Assembly (NCBI GenBank): GCA_025201865.1
Contig: MU602710.1
Location: 63,719 to 78,137, forward strand
Source of the DNA: Ramicandelaber brevisporus
Lineage: Eukaryota > Kickxellomycota > Ramicandelaberales > Ramicandelaberaceae
Direction of reading: 5' to 3'
DNA length: 14,419 nt
The notes beneath the pieces are model-generated. The model made no database searches, had not been told where the DNA came from, and was given only the letters and a program-made list of their open reading frames with translations. A program made the position numbers and the translations under genes. Below are positions 1 through 6,823 of the stretch, piece after piece. Within the stretch, counting starts at the first letter, position 1. Each line of letters opens with the position of its first letter.

Positions 1-589
1 CAAGAACCGCCGCAACAATGGAAACGGCACATTTGGCGTCGATCTCAACCGCAACTTCCCGATATTCTGGGGCAAGGAAGGTGCATCTGACGACCCGGCA
101 TCCGATAATTTCCATGGAGCGCACCCAGCCAGCGAGCCCGAGACACGAGCCATCATGAAGTACTACAGCTCGCTCAAGAACAGGATCACTGCTCTTGAAG
201 TGCACACCTGCGCACAGTTCATCGGCTATCCATTTGGAGGCGCCGCGCAGCTTCCACCGCAGCCTGCTCTCAACAACTTCAAGACTATTGCAACCAAGAT
301 GGCCAACACAGTCGCGAAAGGAGGCGGCAAAGAGTACTCCGTTGTCAACCTGTACAACGATGTCATTCCGTTCACAGGGCTGTCTATTGACTACTTTTAC
401 AAGCCCGACAACTCGACTCGCGCCGTGTATTCGCTGGGATTCGAGTTCAGACGCGGTGACATTGGCGATCCAGAGAGTGCCATTGGCTGCTTCATTTATG
501 AGAACTCTGACATTGTGAAAGTTGGCAAGGAGGTCATTCCAGCGTTCCTGGATCTTGTTGACTTTGGCTTGGCGAATCCACTCGCTTAG
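1..589 (+). CDS. M14 zinc carboxypeptidase (carboxypeptidase A/B type), 5'-truncated by the window edge
   Basis: This is the C-terminal ~195 residues of a metallocarboxypeptidase, which removes C-terminal amino acids from peptides. The frame is open from base 2, so the start, any signal or pro-peptide and the first zinc motif (HxxE) lie outside the window. What is visible follows the M14A order: GVDLNRNF (equivalent to the substrate-binding Asn144-Arg145 of bovine CPA), WGKEGAS, GAHPASEPETRA, then EVHTCAQFIGYPFG with the third zinc-ligand His, GLSIDYFYK with the Tyr248 equivalent, and LGFEFRRGD with the catalytic Glu270 equivalent. The C-terminus ends about 45 residues after the catalytic Glu, as in CPA, so the 3' end looks complete. 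Members are usually secreted or vacuolar, but the targeting region cannot be seen. The frame has no introns or breaks. The internal ATG at 155 is not the start, because the conserved motifs begin upstream of it. Confidence 0.93.
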   Translation, partial: KNRRNNGNGTFGVDLNRNFPIFWGKEGASDDPASDNFHGAHPASEPETRAIMKYYSSLKNRITALEVHTCAQFIGYPFGGAAQLPPQPALNNFKTIATKMANTVAKGGGKEYSVVNLYNDVIPFTGLSIDYFYKPDNSTRAVYSLGFEFRRGDIGDPESAIGCFIYENSDIVKVGKEVIPAFLDLVDFGLANPLA

Positions 590-1053
590 CTCCTCTTTAG
601 TTGTGCTCTGTTTACTTTAGTTTTTAAGCTTCATATCTTTAACACATTTATATCGCTGATTTGGGAACAATAAGTGTTCATATGTGTGGAACGAGCAAAA
701 ACAATATCAGAGTGTATCCACAATTAATCCTGCGAATAAGTAGTGACAATCCAAAAGATGGACGAGTGTCCGCGCTCTGCTTGGTCGTGTCGCTCACAAA
801 GGTATCGGAATGTGGTGCTCTGCATCGTGCTTTAGCGATGATAGAGAACCAGCCTGGCTTGTGGAAAGCCATCAATGCACATTAGCAGTTTTGCTCACAA
901 TTGTTTGAGATCAACCAGATCAGCTGGCTGCACTAGATTCCAGCCATTTCGTTCAATCTCCCTGTAAACTGCCTTGTTTAATGCTCGTTTCCTTCCAGAT
1001 GCAATCGGCCTGTTTAACAACAGCGATCAGAAACACACGCGTGTATGTGAGTA

Positions 1054-1066
1054 TGTGTGTGTGTGT
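1054..1066. repeat. Short (TG)n microsatellite
   Basis: An alternating TG run of about 6 units sits inside a longer TG/TA-rich stretch (1040-1070). It lies ~600 bp upstream of the MAPEG start and has no coding role that can be seen. Confidence 0.8.
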
Positions 1067-1305
1067 GCGTCCACAGCGCTGGGAGAGCGTTTGGACCAAC
1101 TGCGAGCGGATGAACTGTGCCTCGTCCGCAGACTGTGAAGGTGGCCGCACACACCAGCCAGCCAGCCAGCAATCACGCCACCATTCTGGACTGGCTGGAA
1201 GGAACGCTCATGCGAACAGCTCCTCGCTCGCCCACACTCACACTCACTCACGCTCACTCTCACGCTCACTGTTGCTTTCGTTGACTGGCAAGAAAGTGCA
1301 GCATA

Positions 1306-1352
1306 CAATGGAAACAAAGAAAGAAAGAAGAAAGGAAGAAAGAAACAGTAGC
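1306..1352 (+). repeat. Homopurine (GA-rich) tract upstream of MAPEG gene
   Basis: An almost pure A/G stretch built from GAAA/GAAG units (AAAGAAAGAAAGAAG-like). Similar homopurine or homopyrimidine tracts occur in the other 5' intergenic regions of this window, so it may be a nucleosome-disfavouring promoter element. That role is inferred. Confidence 0.6.
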
Positions 1353-1467
1353 ATGCGTTCTCTGTGTGATCTGCGTGCAGTCTCTTTCTGCCAGCTGCTC
1401 ACAAAGAGACCTTAGCAGAGCGAGTGCGAGTGTGAGTGCAAACAAAAGAGTGTGAGCAAAGTGTGTG

Positions 1468-1474
1468 TATAAAC
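1468..1474 (+). promoter_or_regulatory. Candidate TATA box for the MAPEG gene
   Basis: TATAAAC follows GTGTGTG, about 200 bp before the MAPEG ATG. If used, it implies a leader of roughly 170 nt made mostly of CAN trinucleotide repeats. A tandem GCTCTTTGCC duplication follows immediately downstream (about 1476-1496). Identified by motif alone. Confidence 0.35.
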
Positions 1475-1507
1475 CCGCTCTTTGCCGCTCTTTGCCGTCC
1501 TCCTTTC

Positions 1508-1619
1508 CACAGCATCGCCAATAACATCGCCAATAACATCGACATCACCACAACCAGCAACACCAGCAGCAACACCAGCAGCAGCATCAGCAGCAACATC
1601 AGCAGCAACATCAGCAGCG
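1508..1619 (+). repeat. CAN trinucleotide repeat tract in the MAPEG leader
   Basis: This G-poor tract has two copies of CATCGCCAATAA, then interspersed CAGCAACAC and CAGCAACAT units. It keeps the MAPEG frame open upstream of the ATG and would read as a Ser/Asn/Ile/Thr-rich peptide, but it contains no in-frame ATG. I read it as an untranslated, probably weakly structured leader. Confidence 0.7.
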
Positions 1620-1672
1620 CTCTGTACTCACACCACACCACACCACATCCAGCCATCGCAGCCATCCCAGCC

Positions 1673-2083
1673 ATGTTTGCCGGCAACGACGCCAAGATCC
1701 AGTTCGGCTCGGCATTCGCCATCTTCCTGATGTGGCTGCTGAGCTTCGTCCCGGTGCACCGCGCGATGCGCCAGACCGCCGAGGGTTTCAACCACAGCAA
1801 CCCGCGCGCGCAGGCAGCCGCGCTGACCGGCTACGGCGGCCGCATGTACGCCGCCCACGCCGACACGCTGGAGCACTTTGTGTTCCTCGGCTTTGGGCTG
1901 TGGGCCAACGCCGCCGGCTTCGGCAACATGCGCGCCGCCAACGCCTTCGCGCTGATTGTGGCCATCGCCCGCTTCCTGTACTTTGTCGCCGCCCACTTCG
2001 ACCGCTCCAAGCTGCGCGCCGCCATGTGGGGCATCAGCTGGTTCTCCATCCTCGGCCTGTTCATCACGCCGTTCGCCTCGTAG
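1673..2083 (+). CDS. MAPEG-family membrane protein (bacterial-type short form)
   Basis: A 136-residue protein of the MAPEG superfamily (membrane-associated proteins in eicosanoid and glutathione metabolism). Members are small four-helix membrane proteins, several of which conjugate or reduce lipophilic substrates with glutathione. Hydrophobic segments lie at about residues 8-28, 63-83, 86-107 and 112-132. The diagnostic stretch HSNPRAQAAALTG followed by RMYAAHADTLEHF matches the family pattern NPR...G...R..AAH.N..E.F, with the usual Asn replaced by Asp64 and Glu67 kept. It resembles the short, uncharacterised bacterial/fungal MAPEG group more than classical MGST or LTC4 synthase. The ATG at 1673 gives the normal family length; the frame continues open upstream only through repeats. 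Codon use is extreme: by hand count about 8 of 136 codons end in A or T, unlike the neighbouring genes, so strong expression or transfer is possible. The specific substrate is unknown. Confidence 0.88.
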   Translation: MFAGNDAKIQFGSAFAIFLMWLLSFVPVHRAMRQTAEGFNHSNPRAQAAALTGYGGRMYAAHADTLEHFVFLGFGLWANAAGFGNMRAANAFALIVAIARFLYFVAAHFDRSKLRAAMWGISWFSILGLFITPFAS

Positions 2084-2181
2084 ACTCTACCTATCTCCTG
2101 TTACTCATCTATAATTCTTTACTTCAATTATTCATATTTGATTGTTTGTTTAATTATAGTTTAATCATTTGTTAGTTTGCA

Positions 2182-3534
2182 TTACAGTTTTGACTTGGTT
2201 ACAACATCGGCAATATCGCTCTCGGCTGCGAGTTGATCCTCGACAATGGCAACAAGAACAGTGACATCATCGGGCTTGCCGCCGCGATATCTCTGTCCGG
2301 CCTCCTTCGCACGCTGTGCAAACGGCGAAGCACGCTTTGTATCCAGTGATAAAGCCACTGCTTTTGACACGAGCATTGCTGCCAGTCTGCCTGCCGCCGC
2401 CGCATCCATTGCGATGTTCTTGTTGTTGCTCTTCTTCATTGCATTGCGTTCATGAGCAGCCCATGAGTTAACAATAGCCTCCATTTCGATTGTGCCCAGA
2501 TTGTCTGAGAATCCATCGGTCGCAACTACAACAATGTCGTTTGGATAAAGCTGATGTTCGCGAACAACCGCATCATTGGGCGAGTCCCATCTGCCTCGGT
2601 TCATTTGGTCATCTTGGCTGCGTGGCAGCAGCGTGAGTTGATAAGGGCAGTTGAAATAGTGCTGCTGTTCAGGCGCCTGGAATGCTGCAGCGTAATGGTC
2701 GCGGTTTGCAGTTGATCCGTCGGTCTGAAGTGGTTCGATTGGAGTTTGTTGTTCCTGAGTTGCCAACAAATCCGATGTTGTTTTGTCTATCGACTGAGTG
2801 GTTGTTGAAGATGATGTCAATGATTCTTCTTGGTCTACATCTGTGATGATTTCTGCAGGGTATTTGACCTGTCTCAGAATTGCATAAATACTGTCGCCAA
2901 GTTGCGCAGTTGTCATTGTGCCTTCCTTCGAGTCCAACGAGACAATTGTGGCTGTGGAGCTTCCAATTGCTCTATCTTCATCAAACTTCATTCGAGTAAA
3001 CGCCTCTGTCAACAAATCCTTTGGAGTATGTGCAATGCCTTCAGCTCCAGTGTTTGATGCAATGCCAACTGCATGTTCCAGCAAGCGATATGGAAACAAG
3101 CTTGGATCTATCCCCTGGTCACGCCATCCACCAACTCCATCTGCCACTGCCAATAGTAATCTCGACTTTTCAGCTTCCGTGCCTGTTGTTGGTGCATTGG
3201 CAGATGGCAATTGACGCTGTACCAAAAGTGCCCAAGCGTCCTCGCCAGCCGATTCAACGTGGCCGCGGCTGTTGACTTCGCCATCTTTTGGATGGATCAA
3301 CACTGCCTCTGTATCAGCCGTTCGGATTTGAGTGGATGGAACGTTGATACTTAGCCTGGTCAAGATCTGAGACGGATCAGCCTTGTTGACACCACTGCTG
3401 CCACCGCCAGCTTGGAGCTCGGAGAATGGAGAGGGTCTTCGCTGGCTGACTGCTCGCAGGTAATGAGCAAGATCGTTCTTGGAGTAGTGGGCAGCACCGG
3501 CAATCAACCGCAACAGTCTCGTTGTCGTCGACAT
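2182..3534 (-). CDS. PTC7: PTC7/PPTC7-type mitochondrial PP2C protein phosphatase
   Basis: A 450-residue Mn/Mg-dependent Ser/Thr phosphatase. Motifs in order: GEDAW (97-101), VADGVGGW (130-137, metal-binding Asp132), GSSTA (191-195), LGDS (212-215), FNCPYQL (294-300), VVVATDGFSDN (335-345) and GGKPDDVTVLV (418-428). The VADGVGGW...GIDPSLF and FNCPYQL signatures are those of the Ptc7/PPTC7 branch. The N-terminus after the ATG at 3534 is Arg/Ser/Thr-rich without acidic residues up to about residue 20, fitting a mitochondrial presequence. The frame extends 39 codons upstream without an ATG. In yeast Ptc7 dephosphorylates Coq7 and supports coenzyme Q synthesis; the same role here is inferred. A Ser/Thr/Gln-rich insert (~229-291) separates the LGDS and FNCPYQL blocks. 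The gene converges with MAPEG (98 bp) and diverges from the tetraspanin gene. Unlike yeast PTC7, no intron is present. Confidence 0.92.
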   Translation of the reverse strand: MSTTTRLLRLIAGAAHYSKNDLAHYLRAVSQRRPSPFSELQAGGGSSGVNKADPSQILTRLSINVPSTQIRTADTEAVLIHPKDGEVNSRGHVESAGEDAWALLVQRQLPSANAPTTGTEAEKSRLLLAVADGVGGWRDQGIDPSLFPYRLLEHAVGIASNTGAEGIAHTPKDLLTEAFTRMKFDEDRAIGSSTATIVSLDSKEGTMTTAQLGDSIYAILRQVKYPAEIITDVDQEESLTSSSTTTQSIDKTTSDLLATQEQQTPIEPLQTDGSTANRDHYAAAFQAPEQQHYFNCPYQLTLLPRSQDDQMNRGRWDSPNDAVVREHQLYPNDIVVVATDGFSDNLGTIEMEAIVNSWAAHERNAMKKSNNKNIAMDAAAAGRLAAMLVSKAVALSLDTKRASPFAQRAKEAGQRYRGGKPDDVTVLVAIVEDQLAAESDIADVVTKSKL

Positions 3535-4137
3535 TGTGCTCTGCGAGAAACTGCTGCTTGTTTTGTATCTTATTTTGGCGGTTGAAAGTTGAACTGTTTG
3601 GGAATGCGTCACATCCGATTTGCGGAGGCCAATGTCACAACAAATGCACAACTTTCATGGATCACATACACCTCGAATCAATATTTGTGAGGGAACTGCC
3701 TCAATATGTGGCTGTACTACTTGGGATGGGGAGTGCATCATGGCTATTAAGCTCGTGGGTAATGCCAATGCGATTGCTTCCACATGGCAGTTTGCATGCG
3801 GTCTGCCACAACAAAGAGATGCTCGGCAGGGAAGCCTCACAGCCATTTTTGGGAGACAAAGACATCGCCACGCGCGAGATACAATCGAAGGGCGAAGAGG
3901 AAGAACAAAAAAAAGCTACCTGCTCAGCCACAACGCCAAGCTTGTGCAAGTGCACACTCTCTGCATTCCCAACTGGTTCTCAATCAACGCACTTCTCACT
4001 TCTCACTTCTCGCCTCTCGCCTCTCACTTCTCACTCTTCGCCTCTTGCTTCTCGCTTTTTTGTATTGTATTCTTCAGACATATTCATACTCATATAGATT
4101 CAGTAAGCTTCCTCACACCACCTCGTATCTTTGAACA
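3535..4137. promoter_or_regulatory. Divergent promoter region between PTC7 and tetraspanin genes
   Basis: This ~600 bp separates two oppositely transcribed genes and must hold both promoters. No conserved protein or RNA gene is visible. The PTC7-proximal half is of ordinary composition. The tetraspanin-proximal part contains a heptamer minisatellite at 3990-4059. The A-rich stretch near 3905-3916 is the only poly(dA)-like run. No convincing TATA box is seen for either gene. Confidence 0.6.
3990..4059 (+). repeat. Heptamer minisatellite, 10 units of CRCYTCT
   Basis: Ten contiguous 7-bp units can be laid out without gaps: CACTTCT three times, CGCCTCT twice, CACTTCT, CACTCTT, CGCCTCT, TGCTTCT and CGCTTTT. 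The array is almost wholly pyrimidine on the + strand and ends 78 bp before the tetraspanin ATG. It may lie in the core promoter or the leader. Confidence 0.85.
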
Positions 4138-4983
4138 ATGTGCTGCTGTGGACCTCAACCTCAGTTAGGTTGCACCTCGCGCTTCGTGCGCCTGTTTATC
4201 CTGCTCATCAACTTCCTGGGCATGCTTGTTGGTCTCATTGTTCTGGGCATTGGTGTGTACACACTCCTCACCAAGGATAACCCCACTGGCTATTCAAATG
4301 ACAAGATTGCCATTGCCACAATTGTTCTGGGCGGTGTGATTGCTGTCATCTCTGCCATTGGCTTCTGCGGCAGCTGGACCCACTCTCCGCGTGTTCTGCG
4401 TCTCTACTTTGGGCTGCTCACTCTTCTCATTGTTTTGCAAATTGTGATGGCCATCATTGTGTATACTCGTCTCAACAGCAAGGATAGCATCCTGGATGAC
4501 AATTGGTCAACTCTGTTCAATTCCAACAAGAATGTGATCAGTGATCTCGAGAATTACTACTCGTGCTGTGGCTGGAAGGAGACCAATGACCGTTCTGTTC
4601 CAGATAATTGCTCCGCTGAACGCAACTTTACCACTGCCTGCAAGGAGCCAGTGACTCGTGGATTTGAAAAGGGACTGAGAATTGTGTCCATCTCACTGCT
4701 GGCATTGGCTGTGATTCAAATCATTGGAATGCTCGGGTCGTGTTGCCTGTGGAAGAGTATTAACAGATCACAAGCACGTGCTCGGGCTGCCAAGGCTAGT
4801 GACGCAAGCTCCGTTACAACGGCTGGCAAAGGAAGTCGTAAGAGTGCGGACATGTTGAATAATCCACAAATGCCGCAGCCGCCTCCAGGTGCAAAACCAG
4901 TCCACATGCCAGAGTCGTACATGATGACACCAGTTCCTGAGCAACCAAAGCCAAAGAAGAAAGGCCTCTTTGGACGAGGTTAG
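4138..4983 (+). CDS. Tetraspanin
   Basis: A 281-residue four-pass membrane protein of the tetraspanin family, which organises partner proteins into membrane microdomains. TM1 is at about 17-43, TM2 57-79, TM3 87-110 and TM4 181-204. The large extracellular loop (111-180) carries the defining CCG motif (143-145) plus Cys158 and Cys168, giving the minimal four-cysteine, two-disulfide loop. Sequons occur at N157 (NCS, containing a loop cysteine) and N163 (NFT). Membrane-proximal cysteines (C2-C4, C12, C77, C202, C203) are candidate palmitoylation sites. The cytoplasmic tail of ~75 residues is unusually long: Ser/Ala-rich and basic at first, then Pro-rich (PQMPQPPPGAKP), ending KPKKKGLFGRG. The ATG at 4138 directly precedes the Cys-rich N-terminus. 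Partners are unknown. The gene converges with the hotdog gene, 163 bp apart, across a T-rich spacer. Confidence 0.93.
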   Translation: MCCCGPQPQLGCTSRFVRLFILLINFLGMLVGLIVLGIGVYTLLTKDNPTGYSNDKIAIATIVLGGVIAVISAIGFCGSWTHSPRVLRLYFGLLTLLIVLQIVMAIIVYTRLNSKDSILDDNWSTLFNSNKNVISDLENYYSCCGWKETNDRSVPDNCSAERNFTTACKEPVTRGFEKGLRIVSISLLALAVIQIIGMLGSCCLWKSINRSQARARAAKASDASSVTTAGKGSRKSADMLNNPQMPQPPPGAKPVHMPESYMMTPVPEQPKPKKKGLFGRG

Positions 4984-5146
4984 TTAGTTTGTTTATTCTT
5001 ACAATTACAACTGCAACTACAATTTCATTATCTGTCTTACCTTGTACATCCTAAAGTAATAAGTTTGTCATCACCGTTTATTAGAGTCTTATATTTTTTT
5101 TTTACTTTTTACTTTAACTCTTGTAGTCATCACGTTAGTTTTTTTT

Positions 5147-6418
5147 TTAAAGACGCGAAGTTGAATTGGATGAAGATGAGGAAGGGTCTTTGACAGAAGT
5201 GACTGCAATTTGAACCCAGGATCTTGAATGCACCTTATCTTTCTTGTTCTCATCGTCATCATCATCAGACTTGCTGCGAATCTCCGTCTCAATCGTCACT
5301 GCGTCTTGCCTTGCGTCAAACCCAATCCGTTGGATATCGTCTACATTTGTCAAGACTTTGGATGTCATGATCAGCACGGCGTCGATGGGCATTGGTGTGA
5401 TGAATCTTGTCTTGGTGCGCAGAACCCGGCCAAACACACCAGTTTCGCTGCGATACAGACGGTGGGCAAGCTCGTACTGAAGTGACATCACCGTGCCACC
5501 ATGAGCTCGGAACGGTGCACCAGAGTAATCTCGACCAACGTAGACGGCAACAAACAGAGATTGGCCAGCTGAGGAGTAAAGTGCGATCGGTTTGGACAGT
5601 CGTGAGCCAGAATGGCTTTGCAGTGCCATCACATCGTTGAAGAAGGATAGAGGTCGCTCGCCGCTTCCATCAATAGCAGCATCTGGCTCGTAAAATGCAT
5701 TGACAGGTTTGGCATCTGGATGGCTATTGCAGAATTCCGCGATGTCGTCCAGCTTCGTTCTATCCAATGTAATTTCTGCCGCTCGCTTGAATGGCTGTTT
5801 GAGAAACTCTACGTAGAGCTCTCTCAACTGGTCCATCGGTCCATCCACATTCAATCCTCTGAGCAGATTCGATTTGAAAAAGTGCAACTCACCTGTCGAG
5901 TACACCTGTTTAGGTTCATCAGCGGCTGCAATGCATGTCTGAAAGTATATCAATTTCTCATTCCGCTTTGCCACCCAACAGTACATAACCAGCGGCTTAT
6001 TCACTGGAGTTGGCTGCCAGTGACGCACATCGCAGATAGTCGTAAAGCAGAATGCCATCTTGTCAACAGCGGACACTATTCTCCATGCTGGCTCGCCGCA
6101 TAGCTCATCAACCATGAACGCAATCAGACCAGGGTGAGCTGCACTGGGTGATCCCAATGTCGACGCGCTTTCAGACAGCGTGAAATAGCCCTTGTGGCAG
6201 CCCGTTGATGCAGAGAGGTAGTAGACTGGCTCTTCATGAGGTCTGACAGGCGCAACCATCAAGATATCCTTGTATGCTGCAATTGGGCTGCTATAGAAAT
6301 CGCGAGTTGGATGCAGAACATAATCCGTGGCATCGAGGCAATGCTGGGGAGGCTGCGTTGGATGGAGCTGAGAGTCGAGGAAGAGAGAGCGGTCAAAGTC
6401 GCTCACCATGGCGCACAT
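5147..6418 (-). CDS. Tandem hotdog-fold thioesterase-like protein (THEM4/PaaI style)
   Basis: A 423-residue protein with two hotdog-like halves, probably acting on acyl-CoA or similar thioesters. The first half (~65-182) has HPGLIAFMVDELCG (95-108), equivalent to the HGG...D helix of THEM4-type thioesterases, with Asp104 in the catalytic position. It is followed by the strand pattern FTTICDVRHWQPTPV...YCWVAKRNEKLIYFQ and ending STGELHFFK. The second half (~277-410) has HGGTVMSLQYELAHR (306-320), then TKTRFITPMPIDAVL, but carries Tyr315 where the Asp is expected. The halves are joined by a ~95-residue charged linker (183-276). An acidic/Lys-rich insert (384-396) and a Ser-rich tail close the protein. 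There is no clear targeting signal. The second in-frame ATG (6409, context GCCATGG) is a stronger start and would shorten the protein by 3 residues. Assignment is from pattern, not from alignment. Confidence 0.7.
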   Translation of the reverse strand: MCAMVSDFDRSLFLDSQLHPTQPPQHCLDATDYVLHPTRDFYSSPIAAYKDILMVAPVRPHEEPVYYLSASTGCHKGYFTLSESASTLGSPSAAHPGLIAFMVDELCGEPAWRIVSAVDKMAFCFTTICDVRHWQPTPVNKPLVMYCWVAKRNEKLIYFQTCIAAADEPKQVYSTGELHFFKSNLLRGLNVDGPMDQLRELYVEFLKQPFKRAAEITLDRTKLDDIAEFCNSHPDAKPVNAFYEPDAAIDGSGERPLSFFNDVMALQSHSGSRLSKPIALYSSAGQSLFVAVYVGRDYSGAPFRAHGGTVMSLQYELAHRLYRSETGVFGRVLRTKTRFITPMPIDAVLIMTSKVLTNVDDIQRIGFDARQDAVTIETEIRSKSDDDDDENKKDKVHSRSWVQIAVTSVKDPSSSSSNSTSRL

Positions 6419-6468
6419 TGGTCGTTAGGGAAGGCAAAGAGCAACGGGTGGCAACAGCAACGAGGTTG

Positions 6469-6520
6469 TGAAGAGTGTTTATGAAGAGTGCTTGTAAAGA
6501 GTGCTTGTGAAGAGTGCTTG
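6469..6520 (+). repeat. Four-copy 13-bp tandem repeat (TGAAGAGTGCTTG)
   Basis: Units at 6469-6481, 6482-6494, 6495-6507 and 6508-6520 differ by at most three bases from TGAAGAGTGCTTG. The array lies 50 bp upstream of the hotdog ATG and 300 bp upstream of COQ4. Confidence 0.88.
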
Positions 6521-6540
6521 TTTGCGACTGGTGTTTGTGC

Positions 6541-6615
6541 AGAAGGAGAAACGCTCAAAGTTGAAAAAGAGAGTCAGAGAAAGAGAGAAAGAGACAGACA
6601 GAGCAGGGGAGCAGG
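6541..6615 (+). repeat. Homopurine (GA-rich) tract in the divergent promoter
   Basis: The stretch is largely A/G, with GAGAAAGAGAGAAAGAGA-like units, and is broken by a few C and T bases. It is comparable to the GA tract upstream of MAPEG. Confidence 0.55.
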
Positions 6616-6787
6616 TGGTTAGGTTTTTTTCTATTCTGTATCATGCCGACAGCGTGACACTCTCGGTTGACTGTCTTTACATGTGAGCCCGAACTCCACC
6701 TGCAAAGTGTGATTGTTCCTTGTGGGCCGCTCTGACATGACTGCGCATTTCTCATACCCTCCACACAGCAGCCAACCAGAATTCGCC

Positions 6788-6798
6788 TATAAAAAAAA
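6788..6798 (+). promoter_or_regulatory. Candidate TATA box / A-rich element for COQ4
   Basis: TATAAAAAAAA begins 36 bp before the COQ4 ATG. With metazoan-like TATA spacing the leader would be only a few nucleotides. With yeast-like spacing it would put initiation inside the gene, so it may instead be an A-rich leader. Motif evidence only. Confidence 0.35.
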
Positions 6799-6823
6799 TT
6801 AATTGTTCTTCAGCTTGATTGCC

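Larger units (their letters stand above)
590..1672. other. Intergenic region: carboxypeptidase 3' UTR plus MAPEG promoter and leader, rich in simple repeats
   Basis: No protein or RNA gene can be supported in this ~1.1 kb. The first ~100 bp after the stop are AT-rich and fit a 3' UTR, without an exact AATAAA. From about 1040 it is a mosaic of low-complexity DNA: a TG run, CAGC repeats (1154-1170), CACTCA-like repeats (1233-1270), a GA-rich tract and a CAN trinucleotide tract. A TATA-like site near 1468 is the only core-promoter candidate. Open frames here start with non-ATG codons or owe their openness to the repeats. Confidence 0.6.
6419..6823. promoter_or_regulatory. Divergent promoter region between hotdog and COQ4 genes
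   Basis: About 400 bp between divergent genes with no supported ORF. It holds a 13-bp tandem repeat (6469-6520), a GA-rich homopurine tract (about 6541-6615) and a TATA-like A-rich element near the COQ4 start. On the hotdog side no core motif is evident. Confidence 0.55.

Noticed and set aside
981-1415. 144-codon open frame in the repeat-rich intergenic region
   Set aside because: It is built from CACTCA, CAGC and GAAA repeats, shows no domain, and overlaps an equally open frame on the other strand.
1436-1672. In-frame N-terminal extension of the MAPEG protein (Asn/Thr/Ser/Ile-rich)
   Set aside because: It has no ATG, comes entirely from CAN repeats, and would make the protein far longer than the family norm.
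590-1672. Possible tRNA or small RNA gene in the first intergenic region
   Set aside because: I found no A-box/B-box pair, cloverleaf or other RNA-gene signature by eye; the same holds for 13299-14419.
1732-2175. 147-codon Arg/Pro-rich frame overlapping the MAPEG gene
   Set aside because: It is a shifted-frame shadow of a very GC-rich gene and has no recognisable motif.
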